From the NCBI GenBank assembly GCA_963817885.1, contig CAWFQE010000007.1, positions 62,001-126,000 on the forward strand: 64,000 nucleotides of DNA, written 5' to 3'. Origin of the DNA: CAVOHU01 sp963817885. GTDB lineage: Bacteria > Acidobacteriota > Vicinamibacteria > Vicinamibacterales > JAKQTR01. A program made the translations under genes and the position numbers. Positions 10,340 through 18,154 of the stretch are shown here, one piece after another. The notes beneath the pieces are model-generated. The model did not search any database. It was not told where the DNA came from and saw nothing but the letters and a program-made list of their open reading frames with translations. Numbering within the stretch: position 1 is the first letter of the stretch; each line of letters begins with the position of its first letter.

Positions 10340-11509
10340 TCAGGGTCGCTCCTCCTCGCGGGGTGCGGCTGATGCGGCGAGCGTGAGGTGCTCCAGGAGT
10401 CGCGCGGCTGAGGCGTCCCACGTGAACAGCCCCGCGCGGACGCGCCCTCGGGCTGCGCAGTCCCTGGCGAACCCCTCGTCCTCGAGCATGCGATCGACCG
10501 CCGTGGCGATGTCGCCCGGGTCGTCGGGGTTGCAGAGAAGTCCCGCGTCGCCCACCACCTCCGGCAGCGCGCCACGGCTCGACGCCACCACCGGGACGCC
10601 GAGTGCCATCGCCTCGAGCGCAGGCAGGCCGAATCCTTCGTGAAAAGAGGGATACACGAGCATGCGAGCCCCGAGGTAGGACTCGCGGCGCGCCGCCTCG
10701 CTGACGTACCCCCTGACTTCGACGCGCCCCGAGAGCGGCCCGACCCGCACACGCTCCAGCCAGGGCGCTGCCTCCGGCGTCTCGCGCCCGACCAGCACGA
10801 GGCGTGGAGCGCCTGGACGTCTGGCGACGAGCAACTCGTAGGCCTTCAGCAGTCCCGCAATATTCTTGCGGGCATCGAGGCTGCCGACAAACAGCAGGTA
10901 GCCGCCGGCATCGAACCCGTTTCGGGACGGCATCGCAGCGGCCCAGTCGGGGACCCCCGACCCGCAGAGGACCATGCGATCGCGGGGCACACCGAGCCGT
11001 GCCTCGACCTGGCGGGCCGTATCCTCCGATACCACGACGACCAGGTCGGCCCGGGCCGCGTGTGATTGCACCAGCGCCGCATAGTCCCGTCTCACCTCGG
11101 CTCGCGTCCGCTCCGGATGGTCGAGGAAGTCCAGGTCATGGATAGTGATGACCTTCAGACCGCCTCGAGCGGGGAGCAGCAGGGGATGCGGCGCCATCAC
11201 GACGTCGAACCGCTGCCTGGTCAGGGTCTCAACGGGGGGCCAGCCGAGGCGATTCCAGGCGAGGTTCAGCACGGCCACTGGCACCCGCCGATCGACCAGC
11301 ACGGCCGGAGCCAGTTCGGCCATGACGCCGGCGGATGGCCGGTCTTTCCAGGAGCTGGTGAACAGCGTCAGCTCGATCCGCCGGTCCGGACCGGGCTGGC
11401 GGCTGGACCACCGGAGGATCGCCCGGGCCAAGCCGTGAACCCACTCGCCGACGCCGGAGCGCTGCTTGAGCGCCGGCCTGTAGTCCAGAAGGATTCGCAT
11501 CGGTTGCAC
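10340..11509 (-). CDS. GT4 glycosyltransferase, first gene of the minus-strand polysaccharide arm
   Basis: This 389-residue GT-B glycosyltransferase starts MQPMRILLDYRPALKQRSGV. The second methionine (11500) is an equally good start. The donor domain shows FVGSLDARKNIAGLLKAY and FHEGFGLPALEAMALGVPVV, the E-x7-E site of retaining GT4 enzymes. As the promoter-proximal member of the arm it would be transcribed from the control region at 11510-11815, divergently from ugd. The 14-base gap to the following GT4 gene suggests co-transcription. Function in exopolysaccharide elongation is inferred from context. The sugar added is unknown. Confidence 0.87.
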   Translation of the reverse strand: MQPMRILLDYRPALKQRSGVGEWVHGLARAILRWSSRQPGPDRRIELTLFTSSWKDRPSAGVMAELAPAVLVDRRVPVAVLNLAWNRLGWPPVETLTRQRFDVVMAPHPLLLPARGGLKVITIHDLDFLDHPERTRAEVRRDYAALVQSHAARADLVVVVSEDTARQVEARLGVPRDRMVLCGSGVPDWAAAMPSRNGFDAGGYLLFVGSLDARKNIAGLLKAYELLVARRPGAPRLVLVGRETPEAAPWLERVRVGPLSGRVEVRGYVSEAARRESYLGARMLVYPSFHEGFGLPALEAMALGVPVVASSRGALPEVVGDAGLLCNPDDPGDIATAVDRMLEDEGFARDCAARGRVRAGLFTWDASAARLLEHLTLAASAAPREEERP

Positions 11510-11815
11510 GCTCGGGAGATCCTAGTCCGGATCGCCGAATCCTGCCCGGGGTATTGCCCGGGCGCAGTGGTGGTTTGCCTGGTGCCAGATCCCCGCAACC
11601 CATTGTGCACCAATATCTTGACAGCATTTTGACCGTATGGTACGGTCAACTGTTTCGAGGTGTGCTCTCGCCTGGATTCTGCCCGTGGTTCGGCGCTCAG
11701 GTGACAGGGTCCGGCACGCAGGGGCCGGACGGGTCAGCCGGCCCGCCGGGGCCTCGGGCGACGACGTGTATCACATCGGTCTCCAGCTGAGCGGATCATA
11801 CAGGAGCGGTCGGCT
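11510..11815. other. Divergent control region of the polysaccharide locus
   Basis: This non-coding stretch of 306 bases separates the two arms. It holds a plus-strand promoter-like pair overlapping a perfect inverted repeat (11618-11649, listed separately). Downstream is a GC-rich stem with 7-base arms (GTCCGGC at 11709-11715 and GCCGGAC at 11724-11730) inside what would be a leader of about 165 bases before ugd. AGGAG precedes the ugd ATG. Local AT content around 11605-11650 is clearly higher than in the surrounding coding DNA. No JUMPstart/ops sequence was seen. Confidence 0.6.
11618..11649 (+). promoter_or_regulatory. Sigma70-like promoter overlapped by a perfect 9-base inverted repeat (candidate operator)
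   Basis: TTGACA at 11618-11623 is a perfect -35 hexamer. After 17 bases comes the weak -10 TACGGT (11641-11646). Across the spacer and -10 lies a perfect inverted repeat, TTGACCGTA (11629-11637) and TACGGTCAA (11641-11649), separated by TGG. A repressor dimer bound there would block the -10 box, the arrangement expected of TetR- or MarR-type operators. No cognate regulator gene is adjacent. Confidence 0.55.
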
Positions 11816-13117
11816 ATGAAATTGGCTGTCATAGGCAGCGGATACGTCGGACTCGTGGCGGGCGCGTGCTTTGCCGAGAACGGCAACGAGGTCATCTGCG
11901 TCGACAAGGACGAGGCGAAGATTCGGATGCTTCGGAAGGGCCGGATCCCGATCTTCGAGCCGGGCCTGGAAGAGCTGGTGCAGCGGAACCGGGTCGAGAA
12001 GCGGCTGACCTTCACCACGCAGCTCGCGCGGGCCGTGCGGGCGTCGCAGGTCATCTTCATCGCCGTCGGCACGCCGCAGGGTGAGGACGGATCGGCCGAC
12101 CTGCAGCACGTCATGACGGTGGCCCGGGAGATCGCCAAGGCGATGAACGGCTACAAGGTCATCGTCGACAAGAGCACGGTGCCGGTCGGCACGGCTGCGA
12201 AGGTGCGCGAAGTCATCCGCCGCGAGACGACGCATCCCTTCAGCGTCGTCAGCAACCCGGAGTTCCTCAAGCAGGGGGCGGCGGTCGACGACTTCCTCAA
12301 GCCGGATCGCGTGGTCATCGGCGCCGAGGACCCTCGCGCGCAGGAGCTCATGACGACGCTCTACGCGCCGTTCACCCGGACGGGGGCGCCGACGATGGTG
12401 ATGGACTGCGCGAGCGCGGAGCTCTGCAAGTACGCGGCGAACGCGCTGCTGGCGACCAAGATCTCGTTCATGAACGAGATTGCCAACCTCTGCGAGCTGT
12501 TCAGCGCCGACGTGGACCAGGTCCGGCGCGCGGTGGGCACCGACCGGCGAATCGGCCCATCGTTCCTGTTCCCGGGCTGCGGGTACGGCGGCAGCTGCTT
12601 CCCGAAGGACGTCAAAGCCGTCGTCAAGTTCGCGGCCGACAAGGGGTACGACTTCCGGATCCTGAATGCCGTCGAGGCCGTCAATCACACGCAGAAGAGC
12701 CGGCTGGCCGCCAAGATGGAGGCGCACTTCGGATCGCTGAAGGGCAAGACCATCGCCGTGTGGGGGCTGGCGTTCAAGCCGCGCACCGATGACATGCGCG
12801 AGGCGCCCTCCATCGTGCTGATCGAGCGGCTGCTCTCGCTCGGGGCGAAGGTCCAGGCATTCGACCCGGCCGCAATGGGCGTCGCCCGGAAGATCTTCGG
12901 GACACGAATCACATACGCGCCGCGCAGCTACGACGCGCTGAACGGAGCCGACGCGCTGGCGCTGGTGACCGAGTGGAACGAATTCCGCGAGCCCGACTAC
13001 GCAAAGATGCGCAAGCTGCTCAAGACGCCGCTGATCTTCGACGGCCGGAACATCTACGACCGCGACCAGATGCGCGCCCAGGGCTTCACTTACCTGTCGA
13101 TCGGGAGGCCCGCCTGA
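11816..13117 (+). CDS. ugd: UDP-glucose 6-dehydrogenase
   Basis: This 433-residue enzyme of the UDP-glucose/GDP-mannose dehydrogenase family oxidises UDP-glucose to UDP-glucuronate with two NAD+. The N-terminal Rossmann site is GSGYVGLVAGACFAENGN. The catalytic cysteine lies in FPGCGYGGSCFPKDVKA near residue 262, and the C-terminal UDP-binding domain includes WGLAFKPRTDDMREAPS. The length is normal. The ATG follows AGGAG by nine bases. It supplies substrate for the UXS enzyme on the opposite arm. The stop overlaps the likely galE start (CTGA). Confidence 0.95.
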   Translation: MKLAVIGSGYVGLVAGACFAENGNEVICVDKDEAKIRMLRKGRIPIFEPGLEELVQRNRVEKRLTFTTQLARAVRASQVIFIAVGTPQGEDGSADLQHVMTVAREIAKAMNGYKVIVDKSTVPVGTAAKVREVIRRETTHPFSVVSNPEFLKQGAAVDDFLKPDRVVIGAEDPRAQELMTTLYAPFTRTGAPTMVMDCASAELCKYAANALLATKISFMNEIANLCELFSADVDQVRRAVGTDRRIGPSFLFPGCGYGGSCFPKDVKAVVKFAADKGYDFRILNAVEAVNHTQKSRLAAKMEAHFGSLKGKTIAVWGLAFKPRTDDMREAPSIVLIERLLSLGAKVQAFDPAAMGVARKIFGTRITYAPRSYDALNGADALALVTEWNEFREPDYAKMRKLLKTPLIFDGRNIYDRDQMRAQGFTYLSIGRPA

Positions 13118-14112
13118 ACGCCGTACTCGTAACCGGAGGCGCCGGCTATATCGGCAGCCATGTCGCCAAGGCCCTCGCGCGGACCGGACGGCGGGTGGTG
13201 GTCTACGACAACCTGTCTGCCGGCCATCGCGAGGCCGTGAGATGGGGCGAGCTGGTCGTGGGCGACGCGCACGACCTGGCGCTGCTGCGCGAGACGATTC
13301 GCCGCCATCGCATTTCGGCCGTCATGCACTTCGCGGCGTGGCTGGCGGTCGGGGAATCGGTGCGGGATCCCCTTGGCTACTATCGCAACAACGTGGCCGG
13401 AGCGCTCACGGTGCTCGAAGCCATGGCGGCCGAGTCGGTGACCCGGTTCGTGTTTTCGTCGACAGCGGCCGTCTACGGTGAGCCAGACACGACGCCGGTC
13501 GGCGAGGACCACCCGCTCAAGCCGATCAATCCGTACGGCGAGACGAAGCTGACGGTTGAACGGGCGCTGCCCTACATCGAGCGGGCGCACGGCGTGCATG
13601 CCGTCTGTCTGCGCTACTTCAATGCCGCCGGCGCCGATCCGGATGGGGAAATCGGCGAAGATCATGACCCGGAAACCCACCTGATCCCCCGTGCCGTGGA
13701 CGCGGCGCTCGGGGGACCATCCATCGAGGTGTTCGGGACCGACTACCCGACGCCGGATGGGACGTGCCTGCGAGACTACGTTCACGTATCCGACCTCGCC
13801 GACGCGCACGTGCTGGCGCTGGACGGCCTCGAGCGCGATGCTCGATCGGCCGTTTACAATGTTGGCATCGGCCGGCCGTTCTCGGTTCGCGACGTGCTGG
13901 TCGAGGTCGGACGCCTGAGCGGGCGCGAGGTCCCTCAGGTCGTCGCGCCGAGACGGGAAGGCGACCCGGCGGTCCTGTTCGCCTCGAGCGATCGGATCCG
14001 GGCCGAGCTCGGCTGGCGGCCCCGCCATACGGAGCTCGCCGGGATCGTCGAGACAGCCTGGAACTGGCGCACGTCGCGCAGCGGCGCAGCCCGGAGAGGG
14101 GCGGAGCGCTGA
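13114..14112 (+). CDS. galE: UDP-glucose 4-epimerase, probable CTG start
   Basis: This 332-residue GalE interconverts UDP-glucose and UDP-galactose. The NAD site GGAGYIGSH, SSTAAVYGEP, the catalytic pair in NPYGETK, and LRYFNAAGADPDG are all present. No ATG, GTG or TTG lies near the expected N-terminus. The family sequence begins exactly at a CTG (13114) that overlaps the ugd stop as CTGA and has GGGAGG (13103-13108) five bases upstream. The only in-frame ATG, at 12973, is deep inside ugd. Either CTG initiates or one base of an original ATGA overlap has been changed. The stop overlaps the next start by one base. Confidence 0.9.
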   Translation: MNAVLVTGGAGYIGSHVAKALARTGRRVVVYDNLSAGHREAVRWGELVVGDAHDLALLRETIRRHRISAVMHFAAWLAVGESVRDPLGYYRNNVAGALTVLEAMAAESVTRFVFSSTAAVYGEPDTTPVGEDHPLKPINPYGETKLTVERALPYIERAHGVHAVCLRYFNAAGADPDGEIGEDHDPETHLIPRAVDAALGGPSIEVFGTDYPTPDGTCLRDYVHVSDLADAHVLALDGLERDARSAVYNVGIGRPFSVRDVLVEVGRLSGREVPQVVAPRREGDPAVLFASSDRIRAELGWRPRHTELAGIVETAWNWRTSRSGAARRGAER

Positions 14113-14822
14113 TGTCGCGCCTGCGCGGGATGCTCGACGATCCGCTGCTGTCAGTTGTGATGCCCGTCTACAACGAGCACTCGACGATCGACGAGATCAT
14201 TCGCCGTGTCCTGGCCGTGCCCGGACGAAAGGAGCTGATTGTCGTCGACGACGGGTCGACCGACGGGACCCGGGACCGGTTGACGGCCCTTCAGCAGGAG
14301 TGCGGGTTCAAACTGGTGTTCCAGCAGGGGAACCACGGCAAGGGAGCGGCGCTTCGACGTGGATTCCAGGAAGTGGCCGGCGATCTGGTGATCGTGCAGG
14401 ACGCCGATCTGGAGTATTCTCCGGAGGAGTTTCCGCAGCTCGTCGAGCTTATTTGCCAGGGGCGTGCCGACGTGGTCTACGGCTCGCGATTTCTCGGCCG
14501 CCATCGGGTGTTCCTGTTCACCCACTACCTGGGCAACCGGCTGCTGACCTTCATCACCAACCTGCTCTACAACACCATGCTCACCGACATGGAGACCTGC
14601 TACAAGGTGATGCGGACCGAGGTGCTCCGGTCGATGACGCTGCATTCGAATAGGTTCGGGATCGAGCCCGAACTCACCGCCAAGATCTTCAAGCGCGGCT
14701 ATCGCGTGTATGAAGTGCCGATCACCTATGACGGGCGGGGCTACGACGAGGGCAAGAAGATAACCTGGCGCGACGGCGTCGTCGCGTTGTGCGTGTTGCT
14801 GAGATACCGGTTCAGCGAGTGA
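14112..14822 (+). CDS. GT2 glycosyltransferase (polyprenyl-phosphate/DPM1-like)
   Basis: This 236-residue GT-A enzyme shows VVMPVYNEHSTIDEIIRRVL, VVDDGSTDGT, the acidic QDADLEYSPEE and YGSRFLG. These motifs are typical of polyprenyl-phosphate mannosyl/glucosyltransferases and dolichyl-phosphate-like synthases, but this copy lacks C-terminal membrane helices. It probably charges a lipid carrier or adds a sugar to the lipid-linked chain at the cytoplasmic face. The ATG overlaps the galE stop (TGATG), and the stop overlaps the GTG of the ABC exporter (GTGA), so the four plus-strand genes are translationally coupled. Confidence 0.87.
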   Translation: MSRLRGMLDDPLLSVVMPVYNEHSTIDEIIRRVLAVPGRKELIVVDDGSTDGTRDRLTALQQECGFKLVFQQGNHGKGAALRRGFQEVAGDLVIVQDADLEYSPEEFPQLVELICQGRADVVYGSRFLGRHRVFLFTHYLGNRLLTFITNLLYNTMLTDMETCYKVMRTEVLRSMTLHSNRFGIEPELTAKIFKRGYRVYEVPITYDGRGYDEGKKITWRDGVVALCVLLRYRFSE

Positions 14823-16594
14823 ATCCGCTCCTTCGCCTTCTGCGATTCGCGAAGCCGTACCGCGCACGATTCGCGGTGGCCTTCGTGGGGATGCTGCTCT
14901 ACGGCGGCGCCTCGGCGGCCCTCGCCTATCTGGTCAAACCCGTATTCGACAACGTGCTGGCCCACCAGCGCGACATCGCCACGGTGACCTGGGCGATTGT
15001 CGCCGCGTACGCGATCAAGGGCATCGGGTCCTACGTCTCCTCGTACCTGATGGCCGATGTCGGCCAGCACGTCGTGTACGACATCCGCCAGAAACTGTTC
15101 ATCCACACGCTGGGGCAGTCGACCGCGTTCTTCAAGGCGAAGTCGACCGGCCAGCTGCTGTCGCGCCTGACGAGCGACGTGGCGCAGGTGCAGCAGGCGG
15201 TGTCGGAAACCGTCGGCGACCTGTTGCGGGAATCGCTGGCGGTCATCGGGTATGCGGCGTACCTGTTCGCCAGCGACGCGGGGCTGACGCTGGTCTGCCT
15301 GACCGGGGCCCCGCTGGTGCTGTACCCGCTGGTGCAGCTGGGGAAGCGCCTCCGACGCACGACGCTGCGAAGCCAGGAGCATCTCGAGCACATGTCGCAC
15401 GTGGCGACCGAGGCGTTCACCGGCCACCGGATCGTGAAGGCCTTCGGGGCGGAGCAGCGAGAGGGGGCGCGATTCGGTGTCGCGGCCCACGCGTTGTACC
15501 GGGCGAACATGATGGTGACCGCGGCGGTTTCCGTGATGCCGCCGGTCATGGAGCTGCTCGGCGGCGTGGCGGTGGCGCTCGTGCTCTGGTACGGCAGCAA
15601 GGAAATCGCGCTCGGGCGGATGACGCAGGGCGAATTCACCTCGTTCATCGCGGCCCTGTTCCTGATGTACGGGCCGCTCAAGAAGCTGAGCCGGGTCAAC
15701 GCGAGCATCCAGCAGGCGTCGGCCGCCTCCGAGCGGCTGTTCGAGCTGCTGGACACGCACACCGAGGTCACCGAGCAGCCCGGTGCCCCTCCGCTCGAGC
15801 CGCTGACCCGGCAGGTCGAGTTCCGGGACGTGACGTTCCAGTACGAGGACGCGCACGGACGCAGCACACTGCACAACGTCTCGTTCTCGGTTCGGGCCGG
15901 GCAGACCGTCGCGATTGTCGGCAGGAGCGGCGCGGGGAAGACGAGCCTGGTCAACCTGCTTCCGCGGTTCTACGACGTGTCGGAAGGCGCCATCCTGGTG
16001 GACGGCGTGGACATCCGGCAGGTCAACCTCGCATCGCTGCGCGACCAGGTCGGGATGGTGACGCAGGAAACCGTGCTGTTCGACGACACGGTGGCGGCCA
16101 ATATCGCCTACGGTGCCCCGGGGGCGCCGATGGCCGCGATCGAGGCAGCCGCCAGGGCTGCGCGCGCTCACGAGTTCATCGTCGCCATGCCGAACCGGTA
16201 CGAGACGGTGATTGGAGAACGCGGGCAGCGGCTGTCCGGCGGCCAGCGCCAGCGGCTCGCGATCGCGCGTGCCCTGTTGAAGGACTCGCCGATCCTGATC
16301 CTGGACGAAGCCACCTCGTCGCTCGATTCTGAGTCGGAGTCGGCGGTGCAGGACGCGCTGACGAACCTGATGCGCAACCGGACGTCGTTCGTCATCGCCC
16401 ACCGGCTTTCCACGGTGAGGAACGCCGATCTGATCGTCGTGCTGGAGCGGGGACGGGTCGTCGAGATCGGGCGTCACGAGGACCTGGTGACTCTGCCAGA
16501 GGGAGTGTACGCCGGCCTGCACGCGATGCAGTTCTCGGTGGGCCGGCGCGGCCCGGCTCTCCGGCAGGCCGGCACGCGCGACTCGGGTGGATAA
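14819..16594 (+). CDS. msbA: MsbA-type lipid/glycan ABC exporter (fused membrane and ATPase domains)
   Basis: This 591-residue half-transporter has an N-terminal six-helix ABC membrane domain (about 15-300) and a C-terminal ATPase with Walker A GRSGAGKTSL, signature LSGGQRQRLAIARA and Walker B ILILDEATSSLD. The layout and the opening LRFAKPYRARFAVAFVGM resemble MsbA, the lipid A-core flippase. In this position it could instead flip a lipid-linked polysaccharide intermediate. I chose the GTG at 14819 that forms GTGA with the previous stop. A GTG at 14789 would add ten residues. No separate Wzx/Wzy or Wzm/Wzt exporter is present in the window. Confidence 0.88.
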   Translation: MNPLLRLLRFAKPYRARFAVAFVGMLLYGGASAALAYLVKPVFDNVLAHQRDIATVTWAIVAAYAIKGIGSYVSSYLMADVGQHVVYDIRQKLFIHTLGQSTAFFKAKSTGQLLSRLTSDVAQVQQAVSETVGDLLRESLAVIGYAAYLFASDAGLTLVCLTGAPLVLYPLVQLGKRLRRTTLRSQEHLEHMSHVATEAFTGHRIVKAFGAEQREGARFGVAAHALYRANMMVTAAVSVMPPVMELLGGVAVALVLWYGSKEIALGRMTQGEFTSFIAALFLMYGPLKKLSRVNASIQQASAASERLFELLDTHTEVTEQPGAPPLEPLTRQVEFRDVTFQYEDAHGRSTLHNVSFSVRAGQTVAIVGRSGAGKTSLVNLLPRFYDVSEGAILVDGVDIRQVNLASLRDQVGMVTQETVLFDDTVAANIAYGAPGAPMAAIEAAARAARAHEFIVAMPNRYETVIGERGQRLSGGQRQRLAIARALLKDSPILILDEATSSLDSESESAVQDALTNLMRNRTSFVIAHRLSTVRNADLIVVLERGRVVEIGRHEDLVTLPEGVYAGLHAMQFSVGRRGPALRQAGTRDSGG

Positions 16595-16596
16595 TT

Positions 16597-17490
16597 ATGA
16601 TCAAGTCCATGACGGGATTCGCGGCACTGACCCACGAGGACGATCGGGTCACCATCGGCGTGACGCTCCGGAGCGTCAATCACCGCTACCTCGACGTGCA
16701 GTTGCGTGCGCCTCAGTGGCTGAGCCAGATGGAATCGCGATTGCGGGGGCAGGTCCAGCGACACGTCGCCCGCGGCCGCATCGAGCTGGCGATTACCGTC
16801 CAGCTCAGGCAGGAGCCGGTGCTCACCGTCGAGCTCAACGAAGCCTTCGTCAACGCGCTCGGCGTTGCCATGGATCGCGCCAGGGATCGGGGCCTCATCC
16901 AGGGCACGCTGACGCCCGGCGATCTCGTGAAGTTCCCGCAGGCGCTGACGGTCCGCGAGCAGCCCGTCGAACTGGATCCCGAGAGCAGCCGGACCGTTGA
17001 AGAGGCCGTCGACTCCGCGGTCGAACGCGCCCTGACCGAGCTCGATCGCATGCGGAGATCGGAGGGCGCGCACCTGCAGGCCGATCTCGACAGCCGCAAG
17101 GCAGCGGTCGCCTCGATGGTCGAGAGCGTGGCGATCGCGGCCGCCGACGGGGACTCCGCGCTCCAGGCCCGGCTGGCCGAACGCATCGCCGAGCTCACCG
17201 CAGACCTTCAGATCGATCGCAATGCCATTCCGCAGGAGATCGTCCGCTTCGCCGCGCGGTCCGATATCAGCGAGGAGGTCACGCGCTTCCGGGCGCACGT
17301 GGCCCAATGGACGTCGCTCACGGAGAGCGCGGAGCCATGCGGCCGGAAGCTGGACTTCCTGCTGCAGGAGATGAACCGCGAGGTCAACACCATGGGGTCC
17401 AAGGCGGACGGCACGGCCGTGTCCGAGATGGTGATTGCGGCCAAGGCCGAGCTCGAGAAGATGCGGGAGCAGGTCCAGAATGTCGAGTAG
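16597..17490 (+). CDS. yicC: YicC-family endoribonuclease
   Basis: This 297-residue protein has the family's N-terminal MIKSMTGFA and RSVNHRYLDV and the C-terminal GRKLDFLLQEMNREVNTMGSK with acidic residues for metal-dependent RNA cleavage. YicC proteins are endoribonucleases linked to stationary phase and small-RNA turnover. It begins 3 bases after the exporter stop but belongs with gmk, with which it overlaps by 11 bases and which is its common neighbour in many bacteria. The length matches the family (about 290). Confidence 0.93.
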   Translation: MIKSMTGFAALTHEDDRVTIGVTLRSVNHRYLDVQLRAPQWLSQMESRLRGQVQRHVARGRIELAITVQLRQEPVLTVELNEAFVNALGVAMDRARDRGLIQGTLTPGDLVKFPQALTVREQPVELDPESSRTVEEAVDSAVERALTELDRMRRSEGAHLQADLDSRKAAVASMVESVAIAAADGDSALQARLAERIAELTADLQIDRNAIPQEIVRFAARSDISEEVTRFRAHVAQWTSLTESAEPCGRKLDFLLQEMNREVNTMGSKADGTAVSEMVIAAKAELEKMREQVQNVE

Positions 17491-18124
17491 CACCCGATCG
17501 CGCGGGACGCTCATCGTCGTGTCCGCTCCGTCGGGCACCGGCAAGACGACCGTGGTCGAGCGCCTGGTCACCAGCACGCCGCAGCTCAGGATTTCGCGGT
17601 CCTACACGTCGAGACCCGCGCGGCCGGGCGAGGCGGACGGGGTGGACTACAACTTCGTGAGCCGCGCGCGCTTCGAGGCGATGATTGCGGGCAGCCAGTT
17701 CCTGGAGTGGGCGGAGATTTACGGGAATCTCTACGGCACCTCCATTGTCGACACCGAGCGTCACCTGGCGGAGGGCATCGACCTGGTGCTGGTCATCGAC
17801 GTGCAGGGCGCGCGGCAGGTGCGCCGGCACGGCATCGCCCAGGTGTCGATCTTCGTCATGCCGCCGTCCGCGCGGGTGCTGGCGGAGCGGCTGCGCGGCC
17901 GCGGCACCGATGGCCAGGACCAGATCCGCACCCGGCTGCGTGTCGCGCGTGAAGAGGTCGGCGCCTTCACGGAGTACGACCACGTGGTCGTCAATGACGA
18001 TGTGGAGGCGTGCGCCGATCGGATCAGGTCGATCGTCGTCGCGGGCCACTCCCGGCTCGACCGCATGCGCGGCGAAGCCGAACGCATCGCGCGGACGTTT
18101 GACGAGGATCCCGAGAGCGCGTAG
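17480..18124 (+). CDS. gmk: Guanylate kinase
   Basis: This 214-residue P-loop kinase converts GMP to GDP with ATP. The Walker A is SAPSGTGKTTV (about 14-24). The GMP site shows SRSYTSRPARPGE and DYNFVS, and VLVIDVQGARQV corresponds to the Walker B region. The start chosen is the ATG at 17480, inside the end of yicC, because it gives the usual short N-terminus. An in-frame ATG at 17435 would add 15 arginine-rich residues coded within yicC. rpoZ, often found between gmk and coaBC, is absent here: only 30 bases separate the two genes. Confidence 0.95.
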   Translation: MSSSTRSRGTLIVVSAPSGTGKTTVVERLVTSTPQLRISRSYTSRPARPGEADGVDYNFVSRARFEAMIAGSQFLEWAEIYGNLYGTSIVDTERHLAEGIDLVLVIDVQGARQVRRHGIAQVSIFVMPPSARVLAERLRGRGTDGQDQIRTRLRVAREEVGAFTEYDHVVVNDDVEACADRIRSIVVAGHSRLDRMRGEAERIARTFDEDPESA

Positions 18125-18154
18125 CGTTGAGGGAAGTGGAGAAGGGGTGAGATC

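Noticed and set aside
11641..11815. JUMPstart/ops RfaH element before ugd
   Set aside because: No GGCGGTAGCGTG-like sequence is present in the leader; GGGCGGTAGAGG near 4600 lies at the end of the priming-transferase gene, not in a leader.
14789..14818. Alternative start of the MsbA-type gene at GTG 14789
   Set aside because: The ten extra residues overlap the GT2 gene, whereas GTG 14819 forms the usual GTGA overlap with its stop.
14741..16522. Minus-strand 593-residue frame opposite the MsbA-type gene
   Set aside because: Shadow of a strongly conserved ABC exporter. Composition is dominated by Arg, His and Gln, with no recognisable domain.
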